Below, in pieces: positions 17,573-24,155 of a DNA stretch of 41,652 bases. The stretch comes from Planctomycetota bacterium (GTDB lineage: Bacteria; Planctomycetota; Planctomycetia; Pirellulales; Lacipirellulaceae), in the NCBI GenBank assembly GCA_029259915.1, contig JAJDED010000012.1, positions 1-41,652 of the forward strand, given 5' to 3'. The notes beneath the pieces are model-generated. The model was given only the letters and a program-made list of their open reading frames with translations. It was not told the origin of the DNA and did no database searches. How positions within the stretch are numbered: the stretch's first letter is position 1; the number at the start of each line of letters is the position of its first letter. A program made the translations under genes and the position numbers.

Positions 17573-18059
17573 TCTCTCGCAGAGACGCGGAGGCGCAGAG
17601 AAGACAGTGTTAATCTTCGATACCATTTGCTATTCGGACGATTCCTTGTTTCATGAGATTGACGTTAAAGTTGAGGAGTAGTCCTAGTGATTTGTTAGTA
17701 AGCCTTAAATATGTCAGCAGTTGCTTTTTGTGAACGTCTGTCAGATTTTCAACGGATTTGATTTCGACAATGATGGTGTCTTCTACCAACAGATCGAGCC
17801 CATATCCTTCGTCAAAGCGAAGTCCTCGATATTCAATTGGCACCGCAACTTGCCTGGATACTTTCAGGTTCCGGCTCTTGAGTTCATGAGCCAAAACGAC
17901 TTCATACACGCTTTCAAGCAGCCCGGGCCCAATCTCTCGGTGGATAGTTAATGCCGCATCAACAATTTCTCCACTAAGATCATTCAACCTCATGGCAATA
18001 TCTTACAAGCAGTTCCCTTCAATCTTAAAAACTCTGCGTCTCCGCGCCTCTGCGAGAGA
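17573..18059. mobile_element. candidate GxxExxY element bounded by 28-bp inverted repeats
   Basis: The arm at 17573-17600 (begins TCTCTCGCAGAGACGCGG) and the reverse complement of 18032-18059 match at 26 of 28 positions. They enclose the GxxExxY gene and about 10-40 bases on each side. The arms are built from CGCAGAG/GCGGAGG words, like the empty perfect hairpin at 27724-27788. The unit lies in the expected sdhC-sdhA junction, so it looks like an insertion. I cannot see a clear target-site duplication. Confidence 0.7.
17610..17993 (-). CDS. GxxExxY protein (PD-(D/E)XK nuclease-like)
   Basis: A 127-residue protein of the GxxExxY family. The name-giving motif is G24-LL-E27-SV-Y30. A PD-(D/E)XK-like core follows: D67 in GYGLDLLVED and E77-I-K79 in IIVEIKSVENL, then QLLTYLRLTNKSLGLLLNFN. 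All putative catalytic residues are present. Biological function is unknown; nuclease activity is inferred from fold similarity. The gene is nested in a 28-bp inverted repeat between sdhC and sdhA on the same strand, so operon transcription would run through it. Family members are often scattered as solitary genes in planctomycete and related genomes, consistent with mobility. Confidence 0.88.
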   Translation of the reverse strand: MRLNDLSGEIVDAALTIHREIGPGLLESVYEVVLAHELKSRNLKVSRQVAVPIEYRGLRFDEGYGLDLLVEDTIIVEIKSVENLTDVHKKQLLTYLRLTNKSLGLLLNFNVNLMKQGIVRIANGIED

Positions 18060-18074
18060 CTTTCTCCTATTGCA

Positions 18075-18911
18075 TCACTCGCTATCCGGATGAACTCGCG
18101 CCACTTCTTTGGCCGTTTCGTGCCCGGTGCGTTTATGGTCGTTGGGGGCGAGTTCGCCCGACTCGGTTTTGTGTTGGTACATGCGATCTTCGACTTGCAC
18201 GGCCTGTTGGAGTTGTTCGCCGTGGCCTACCGCCCACATGCCGTACAGTGCGCCCACGCCTGCCACGGCCAGCAGCACGCCAAACGCGCTACACATAGCC
18301 GACGCCCGGGCCTGCGCCTTGGGGCTGGTCCAAATGCCCCAGGTGATGCCCATGGTCCAAAGTCCGTTGGCCAAGTGGTACACACAAGACAGTAGCCCCA
18401 CCAGATACAGCACCACCATCGCGGTGCCTTGCAGTGCCGCTCCGGCAGTCGAGGCGGCGTTGAATGCCTTGAATTGCGCACCGCCAAGCGGGCGCACGAC
18501 GTTTTCCAACCAGACGTCGGCATGAAACCATCCGTGCATGTGAAACACGTGGACCATAATAAACACAAAGGCAAGCATGCCGGTCGCGCGCTGCAGCGTG
18601 TAGCGGTAGTTTGGCCCGTAGCGATATTGGTTGCTATTGGGCATCCCACCAGCGACAATCACCATGCCGATCACCGCGTGGAACAATATCGGTATAAAAA
18701 TAAACGCCCACTCGACCACTGGTAGCAGCGATCCCAGACTGTGGATCTGATACACATTTTTTTGGAATGTGGCGGGGCTTTCCAGCACGCTGGCGTTCAC
18801 CACCAGGTGCACCACCATGTAAGCCCCGACCGGGATCAGCCCGGAGAGCGAATGCAGTCGGCGAATGAGAAAGTCGTGTCGGGTCAAAAACGATTGCGGT
18901 GAGTTATCCAC
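18075..18911 (-). CDS. sdhC: succinate dehydrogenase cytochrome b558-type membrane anchor
   Basis: A 278-residue membrane subunit that binds haem b and quinone. The GTG start at 18911 has AAGGA about 9 bases upstream. Five hydrophobic segments are visible, and histidines suited to haem ligation lie in RRLHSLSGLIPVGAYMVVHL, FIPILFHAVIGM, FIMVHVFHMHGWFH and SCVYHLANGLW. The single anchor with no sdhD matches the b558 class and the form of SdhA and SdhB here. The C-terminal 50 residues are hydrophilic and poorly conserved. It is the first gene of the interrupted sdhCAB locus. Confidence 0.95.
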   Translation of the reverse strand: MDNSPQSFLTRHDFLIRRLHSLSGLIPVGAYMVVHLVVNASVLESPATFQKNVYQIHSLGSLLPVVEWAFIFIPILFHAVIGMVIVAGGMPNSNQYRYGPNYRYTLQRATGMLAFVFIMVHVFHMHGWFHADVWLENVVRPLGGAQFKAFNAASTAGAALQGTAMVVLYLVGLLSCVYHLANGLWTMGITWGIWTSPKAQARASAMCSAFGVLLAVAGVGALYGMWAVGHGEQLQQAVQVEDRMYQHKTESGELAPNDHKRTGHETAKEVARVHPDSE

Positions 18912-19216
18912 GCGAAAGATTCCTTAAGAGCGTCTCACAAGACCCAAAAAACCAAGCCCCCATGGCGATTTGGCGGAAACCTGCGGAAATCGCCGGTTTC
19001 TTGGCTTTGCCCGGTTTCCCGTATTTCAATGGTGCGACGGCGGGCCACCAGGTCATTCCAACCCGGTGCTTGTTCAGTATAAAGCAGCCATTGCCGTTGC
19101 CAAGGCCGATTGCGTGGTTGGCGGTTCTGGCATATATTGGTCGATTCGGAACAGGTGCTAAAGACAATCCATAGCTCCAGCCTATGGTTCGGGATTCGAG
19201 AGATTCAGGAGTAACG
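18912..19216. other. divergent spacer between sdhC and the small basic protein
   Basis: No gene. Contains the proposed rightward promoter at 19110-19138 and presumably the leftward sdh promoter. A short imperfect repeat, TGGCGGAAACC/TGCGGAAATCGCCGG, lies at 18970-19000; its meaning is unclear. Confidence 0.5.
19110..19138 (+). promoter_or_regulatory. candidate sigma-70-type promoter of the small basic protein gene
   Basis: TTGCGT (19110-19115) and TATATT (19133-19138) are separated by 17 bases, about 80 bases before the start codon. The -10 is good (5 of 6) and the -35 weak (3 of 6). Confidence 0.4.
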
Positions 19217-19444
19217 ATGACGATCGACAAAAGCCTAAAAATCCGACGTGGCGGGTCCGCGAACCGCAGCGTGCTGACCCGAATCGAGCGTCTGGAAAAG
19301 CTCAAAGAAACGGAGCGTTGGAAAGAGGGGGATTCGCCCCTGGGTTTGCCCAAAGTACGAGTGCGCAAGCTCGTGATGAAGAAGAAAAAGAAGAAGAAGG
19401 AAGAAGAAGGCGACGAGGCCACCACTTCCGAAGCAGCGAACTAA
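19217..19444 (+). CDS. PVC small basic protein (TIGR04137-like)
   Basis: A 75-residue, highly charged protein. AGGAG precedes the ATG. The N-terminal MTIDKSLKIRRGGSANRSVL and the central DSPLGLPKVRV match the small basic protein found across Planctomycetes, Verrucomicrobia and Chlamydiae. The end is a run of lysines followed by glutamates. The lysine run suggests nucleic-acid or ribosome association, but its function is not established. It is a useful lineage marker that places this part of the window in the PVC superphylum. It is followed by CCAGACAAC palindromes. Confidence 0.88.
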   Translation: MTIDKSLKIRRGGSANRSVLTRIERLEKLKETERWKEGDSPLGLPKVRVRKLVMKKKKKKKEEEGDEATTSEAAN

Positions 19445-19470
19445 GCCGCAGTGGGTTGGGCCACTCTCGG

Positions 19471-19681
19471 GTAGCCCAGACAACAGCGGGTAGCCCAGAC
19501 AACGCATGTTGTCTGGGGGCCGTAGGCCCAAGAGGTCTTCCCGATTTAGCCGAGCCATTTCAGTGGCACTCCGACTGACTTGCCGTTGCCGAGGCATGGG
19601 CTTAGCTTGGTGGATTTAGCCGCTCGCTGCAAGCCTCTTGTCGCTGCGCGACCCAGACAACGGTGTTGTCTGGGCTACCCA
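19471..19681. repeat. CCAGACAAC palindromes between the small basic protein and ilvB
   Basis: GTAGCCCAGACAAC occurs at 19471 (half site) and 19490. The second forms a full stem CCCAGACAAC GCAT GTTGTCTGGG (19494-19517). Another full stem, CCCAGACAAC GGT GTTGTCTGGG, lies at 19652-19674, followed by GCTACCC, so its outer edge is the mirror of the first. This is a second REP-like family, in the convergent spacer of the small basic protein gene and ilvB. Confidence 0.75.
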
Positions 19682-19696
19682 CTTTCGAACAGGCCG

Positions 19697-21475
19697 TTAT
19701 TCTTTGATCAAATCCTTGACCGTCCCGTTGCCGGGGATCATTGGGAGCACGTGTTCTTGGTAAGGGACTTCCACGTCCAAAAGATACGGGCCGTCGTAGT
19801 CGAGCATCGCTTGGAGGGCCCCGACGAGGTCGGCTTTTTCTTTTACAGAATTTGCCCCCCAACCGAAACCTTTGGCAATGGAGACGAAGTCGGGATAGCG
19901 CTCCTTGGGGCCGAGTCCGTCGCCTTTGCCGACGGCTTCGGGATTGTCGACCGGTCCCAGGTAGGTGTGTGCGCGGTTACCTTGCATGAAACGATCTTCC
20001 CACTGCACCACCATGCCCAAGTGTTGGTTGTTCAGCAACAAAACCTTCACGGGCAGTTTTTCGCAAACGCAGGTCGCCATTTCCTGGATGTTCATCAAGA
20101 AGCTGCCGTCGCCGTCGATGTCGATCACCAGCCGACCGGGGTGGACGGCTTGAGCCCCCATCGCAGCAGGCAAGCCGAAGCCCATCGTGCCCAGCCCGCT
20201 GCTGCTCATCCAGCGGCGCGGCTCGGCGAATTTGTAGAACTGGGCGGCCCACATTTGGTGTTGGCCAACGCCCACCGCAACGACCGGATCCTGCTCGGCG
20301 GTGAGTTTCCACAGTTCTTGGATGGCGTGTTGCTGCACGATGCCGGGGAAGCTGGTGTTGAACTTAAATGGATCGTCTTGTTTCCACTGTTGGCACTGCT
20401 CGACCCATTCGGAGATGTCTTCGGGCGGCTCGACAATTTTGTTCAGCTTGTCGAGTGCGTATTTCACATCACTACAAACGGGAATATGGGCTGGCTTGTT
20501 TTTGTTCAATTCCGAAGCATCGATGTCGACGTGAATAATCTTGCCGTGCTTGCAGAACTCTTCGACCTTGCCGGTCACCCGATCGTCGAACCGCACGCCC
20601 AGCGCGATGAGCAGGTCCGCCTGATCGACCGCCAAGTTGGCATAGACCGAGCCGTGCATGCCTAGCATGTCGAGCGACAGGGGATCGGTCCCCGGATACG
20701 CGCCCAAGCCCATCACGGTCGTCGTGATTGGGATGCCCGTTTTCTTGATCAAAGTACGCAGTGCTTCACTGGCCTCGGCTGAGATGATTCCTCCGCCGGC
20801 GTAAACTACTGGTCGCTTAGAGAGTTTGATCGCTGCAGCGATTTGATTGATTTGCTCGGGGCGCGCAAGTGGCGAGTCGAATCGATAGCCGGGCAACTCG
20901 GGCTCGGCGTCGTAATCGGGAACACACGAGGAGAGCTGTACATCTTTCGGCACGTCGACCAGCACCGGACCTGGGCGACCTGTGGTGGCGATTAAGTAGG
21001 CCTCTTTGATCACGCGGGCGATGTCGGCCACATTGGTAACCAGATAATGATGTTTGGTGATGCCGCGGCAGACTTCGACAATCGGCGTTTCCTGAAATGC
21101 GTCGCTGCCGATCACCTTCGTGGGCACCTGGGCAGTGATGGCGATCATCGGCACGCTGTCGAGCTTGGCGTCGGCAATCGCGGTTACCAGATTCGTAGCG
21201 CCGGGCCCACTAGTGGCCATGCAAACGCCGACTTTGCCCGTGCTCCGTGCAACGCCCTGAGCGGCAAAGCCACCGCCCTGCTCGTGACGCGGCAGAATGG
21301 TACGCAGTTTATCGCTAAAACGAGTGAGCGCTTGATGCAACGGCATACTCGCTCCGCCGGGGTAGGCGAAGATGGTATCCACACCCAGGTTGACCAACGC
21401 CTGGATCAGAATGTCTGCTCCGGAAGTCAATTCACCTTGGGTTTTTTTCTTTGCAATTGTCGCCACAACAGACAC
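19697..21475 (-). CDS. ilvB: acetolactate synthase large subunit
   Basis: A ThDP- and FAD-dependent enzyme that makes 2-acetolactate or 2-aceto-2-hydroxybutyrate in valine, leucine and isoleucine synthesis. It has 592 residues. The ThDP-activating glutamate is E65 in RHEQGG. Also seen are [20 protein letters not shown], the central FAD-binding region with [11 protein letters not shown], and the ThDP motif [17 protein letters not shown] ending in [18 protein letters not shown]. The GTG at 21475 opens the frame, but the next GTG at 21466 has GAGG at better spacing and may be the real start. No ilvN regulatory subunit or ilvC is adjacent, unlike typical ilvBNC operons. Confidence 0.95.
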   Translation of the reverse strand: MSVVATIAKKKTQGELTSGADILIQALVNLGVDTIFAYPGGASMPLHQALTRFSDKLRTILPRHEQGGGFAAQGVARSTGKVGVCMATSGPGATNLVTAIADAKLDSVPMIAITAQVPTKVIGSDAFQETPIVEVCRGITKHHYLVTNVADIARVIKEAYLIATTGRPGPVLVDVPKDVQLSSCVPDYDAEPELPGYRFDSPLARPEQINQIAAAIKLSKRPVVYAGGGIISAEASEALRTLIKKTGIPITTTVMGLGAYPGTDPLSLDMLGMHGSVYANLAVDQADLLIALGVRFDDRVTGKVEEFCKHGKIIHVDIDASELNKNKPAHIPVCSDVKYALDKLNKIVEPPEDISEWVEQCQQWKQDDPFKFNTSFPGIVQQHAIQELWKLTAEQDPVVAVGVGQHQMWAAQFYKFAEPRRWMSSSGLGTMGFGLPAAMGAQAVHPGRLVIDIDGDGSFLMNIQEMATCVCEKLPVKVLLLNNQHLGMVVQWEDRFMQGNRAHTYLGPVDNPEAVGKGDGLGPKERYPDFVSIAKGFGWGANSVKEKADLVGALQAMLDYDGPYLLDVEVPYQEHVLPMIPGNGTVKDLIKE

Positions 21476-21502
21476 CTCAAATCGGTTTCAATAAAGGATA
21501 TT

Positions 21503-21649
21503 AACCACAAAGGCACAATGGACACAAAGGAATGGAAGGAATTAGAGGAAGTGGGGAATAGGAGGAATCTAAAAATTCCTGCCAATCCCCTATTCCTTCA
21601 ATTCCCAACTTCCTTTTGTTTTCTTTGTGTCCATTGTGTCTTCGTGGTT
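21503..21649. repeat. 147-base low-complexity hairpin (AACCACAAAGGCAC family)
   Basis: The left arm begins AACCACAAAGGCACAATGGA. The reverse complement of the right arm begins AACCACGAAGACACAATGGA, and pairing continues in patches through the AGGAATAGGGGA-like centre. It is upstream of ilvB in the spacer before the coiled-coil gene. The arm start is nearly the same as that of the element at 36787-36868. Confidence 0.8.
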
Positions 21650-21816
21650 CAATTCCCTCTGGTCATTCAATTCTCAAATAAACTCTCATGCGGAACGCCC
21701 AGGGCCCGTTCGAGTTTATCCGCCTCAAACCGATCCATCCTAAATGGAAAACAGTTGAAATACAAGGACTTATGACGCGGGCAGCAGTGCTTTTGGCTTT
21801 TTGAACTTGCACAAAT

Positions 21817-21912
21817 CGGGTGGCATGCCCTCGTCTGCGTGGGCATGGGGACAAGCGTACAAAATGCCGTAAACATGGCCACGTCGGCGGACCTCCGAGG
21901 CCATGCCACCCG
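21817..21912. repeat. CGGGTGGCATG palindromic element
   Basis: Perfect 11-bp ends CGGGTGGCATG (21817-21827) and CATGCCACCCG (21902-21912) bracket a body containing GCCCTCGTCTGCGTGGGC. This is a third palindrome family. The remaining bases of 21476-22049 hold no supported gene. Confidence 0.75.
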
Positions 21913-22049
21913 ACCGTGGAACAAGGGACCGCGTCTTCCACGCCAGGTTCGCGGCTGTGCGTGACTCACATAGGCTCGGCCGATAGAATAAGGGGACAGC
22001 CGCTGCTCCCGTCACATCCGATTTCCACTGCCCTATCAGAGAACCCGTC

Positions 22050-23690
22050 ATGGACCAAATTCTTGCCCAAGTAAAACTAGCGCGGCGGCGGCTTTGGCTG
22101 GAATTGTTTGTGAACCGGCTTTTCCGCTGCTGGTTTGTGGCAGTGGTTGTGGCGATGGTTTCCATCGCAGTGCCCAAGCTGGTGGCCATTAAAACCTTGC
22201 CGGAGAACTGGACGTTGCTGAGTTTGGGCGTCTGCCTGACAGTTGGCTTGGGGGTTGCTGCCGTTTGGACTTGGCTACGCGGCCGGAGCGAGTTGGACGC
22301 GGCTGTGGAGATCGACGTCCGATTTGGTTTGAAAGAACGGGTTTCGAGCAGTCTTTCGCTCACGCCCGCGATTGCCGAGACACCTGCGGGCCAGGCGTTG
22401 TTGGCCGACGCGGTGCGCTCGGTCCGCAACCTTGATGTCCGCGAACGTTTTTCGATTGGACTCGAACGACGTGTCTTGCTTCCCTTGACATCGGCGCTAT
22501 TGGCTTTTTTGTTGGTGACGTTTGTCGCGAATCGCGAAGCGCAGAGCAGTGCCGATCCCGGGTCGCAGGAAGCTACCAAAGAGCAGATTGACGCGGCGAC
22601 TAAAAAACTTCGCGAACGTATGCTGGAACGCCGCAAGCAGGCTGCCGAAAAGGGGCTCAAAGATGCCGAGGGGCTGTTTCGCGAGTTGGAAAAGGAAACT
22701 GAAAAACTCGCTGCGGCGCGCGATGCCGATCGCAAGAAAACGCTGGTGAAGCTTAACGATTTGGCCAAGCAACTGGAGAAACGTCGCGAGCAGTTGGGGG
22801 GCGATCAGGCGCTGCGCAAGCAGTTGGACCAGATGAAAAGTTTCCAACGTGGCCCGGCCGACAAGATGATCAATGCAATGAAACAGGGCCAATGGCAAAC
22901 CGCGATGCGCGAGTTGGATAAACTTCGCAAACAGATCGAAAGTGGTCAGCTTAGTTCTGAAGAGAAAAAAGAACTCTCCAACCAACTGAAACAACTGCAA
23001 GAAAAGATATCCGAGGCTGCCGCCCAACGCGAGCAGGCCATGCAAGAATTGAACAAGCAGATCGAACAGCAAAAGCGGCAGGGCAACCTCGAACGTGCGG
23101 GAGAACTGCAACAGAAGCTCGATCAGCTTCGCAAGCAGCAACAGCAGATGAGCAAGTTGGGCCAATTGGCCCAGAAAGCGGGGCAGTGCGAACAGTGCAT
23201 GCAGCAGGGCGATGCTGCCGGGGCGGCTGCGGCGCTGGATCAGATGATGCAGCAAATGGAGCAGTTGCAGCAGGAAATGGCCGAGGGCGAAATGCTCGAC
23301 GTGGCACTCGACCAATTGCAAATGGCCAAAGACGCCATGTCATGTCAGCAATGCCAGGGCCAAGGTTGCCAGTCGTGCAGTGGCAACAAGTTTGGCGAGA
23401 AGAGTGGCAACGGCATGGGGGCCGGGCGTGGCTATGGCCCGCGTCCCGACGAGAAAAACGACGTCGATTTCCGCGATTCCCAGGTTCGGCAGAAGCCTGG
23501 GCGTGGGTCGGCCGTCGTGGTGGGCGAAGCAGACGGTCCCAACGTTCGTGGCCAGGTGATGGAAACCATCAAACAAGAAATGGCTGCCACAGGAAGCGCG
23601 CAGGCCGACCCGCAAGTGGTCGAGCAACTACCAAAATCGCGCCGCGAGCACGCCGAGGATTACTTCAACACTCTGCGCGATGGCATTTGA
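22050..23690 (+). CDS. membrane-anchored coiled-coil protein with a CxxC cluster
   Basis: A 546-residue planctomycete-type protein of unknown function. Hydrophobic segments at about 25-45, 54-75 and 148-163 anchor the N-terminus. Residues about 175-430 form a long charged coiled coil rich in Gln, Glu and Lys (QLKQLQEKISEAAAQREQAM, LQQKLDQLRKQQQQMSKLGQ). A DnaJ-like zinc-binding cluster, CQQCQGQGCQSC, lies at about 432-443. It is preceded by QCEQCM and followed by a glycine-rich stretch and a conserved-looking tail, LPKSRREHAEDYFNTLRDG. The tail motif recurs in planctomycete DUF4175-like proteins as I recall them. A structural role at the membrane is inference. No operon partner. Confidence 0.75.
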   Translation: MDQILAQVKLARRRLWLELFVNRLFRCWFVAVVVAMVSIAVPKLVAIKTLPENWTLLSLGVCLTVGLGVAAVWTWLRGRSELDAAVEIDVRFGLKERVSSSLSLTPAIAETPAGQALLADAVRSVRNLDVRERFSIGLERRVLLPLTSALLAFLLVTFVANREAQSSADPGSQEATKEQIDAATKKLRERMLERRKQAAEKGLKDAEGLFRELEKETEKLAAARDADRKKTLVKLNDLAKQLEKRREQLGGDQALRKQLDQMKSFQRGPADKMINAMKQGQWQTAMRELDKLRKQIESGQLSSEEKKELSNQLKQLQEKISEAAAQREQAMQELNKQIEQQKRQGNLERAGELQQKLDQLRKQQQQMSKLGQLAQKAGQCEQCMQQGDAAGAAAALDQMMQQMEQLQQEMAEGEMLDVALDQLQMAKDAMSCQQCQGQGCQSCSGNKFGEKSGNGMGAGRGYGPRPDEKNDVDFRDSQVRQKPGRGSAVVVGEADGPNVRGQVMETIKQEMAATGSAQADPQVVEQLPKSRREHAEDYFNTLRDGI

Positions 23691-23754
23691 GGGGTGAGAG
23701 GTCGGAGGCCAGAGGTCGGGGTTTGCCAGCATTCGTCTGCCTCTTCTTTACAAT

Positions 23755-23861
23755 GGGTGCCACTGTCTGGTCCACCACGGCAGATTCGCTGGGGCGAACT
23801 TGTCCAGCAGTGGAACACTGGTACCCGCTTCCCACTACTGGACAAGCCAGCAGTGGCACCC
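23755..23861. repeat. nested palindrome GGGTGCCACTG ... CAGTGGCACCC
   Basis: Outer 11-bp ends GGGTGCCACTG (23755-23765) and CAGTGGCACCC (23851-23861) enclose an inner stem, CTTGTCCAGCAGTGG (23800-23814) pairing with CCACTACTGGACAAG (23832-23846), one mismatch. It is preceded by AGAGGTCGGAGGCCAGAGGTCGG (23697-23719), cited here only as a low-complexity remnant by position and words AGAGGTCGG. The element sits between the coiled-coil gene and the tolC leader. Confidence 0.8.
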
Positions 23862-24028
23862 TCTGATTCAGGCGCATAAGCCGCTAGCAGCTCGCTTTTC
23901 TCTTTCTGTCGAACGACAAAGAAATGTCAAAGTTTGACGATTGCGCAGACGATAACAGTTGTGCTGACTGTTCTCGCAGCCATTGCGCGCCCTGTCCTTT
24001 GTGGGTCGCCAGTGCTAGCAGACTAGCC

Positions 24029-24136
24029 AGTCCGGGGGGAAACGGACGGCAAAGCAACTCGCGTATGGAAGTGCAGGTTGCTTGCTGCCGCCGGACTCGG
24101 GCGATTGCTCGTCAGGCAAATGCCTGTGAGCGATCG
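24029..24136 (+). promoter_or_regulatory. two-hairpin structured leader before the TolC-like gene
   Basis: Hairpin 1: AGTCCGG (24029) pairs with CCGGACT (24091-24097), and CGGCAAAGCAAC (24047-24058) with GTTGCTTGCTGCCG (24077-24090) through one bulge. Hairpin 2: CGATTGCTCGTCAGGCA (24102-24118) pairs with TGCCTGTGAGCGATCG (24121-24136). It ends 19 bases before the ATG, just ahead of the AGGAA ribosome binding site. No T-tract follows, so it is not an obvious terminator. Its function is unknown. Confidence 0.55.
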
Positions 24137-24155
24137 GAGCTAGGAACGCAGCATC

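Noticed and set aside
19580..20665. 361-codon plus-strand frame across ilvB
   Set aside because: Antisense shadow of ilvB with no recognisable family or ribosome binding site.
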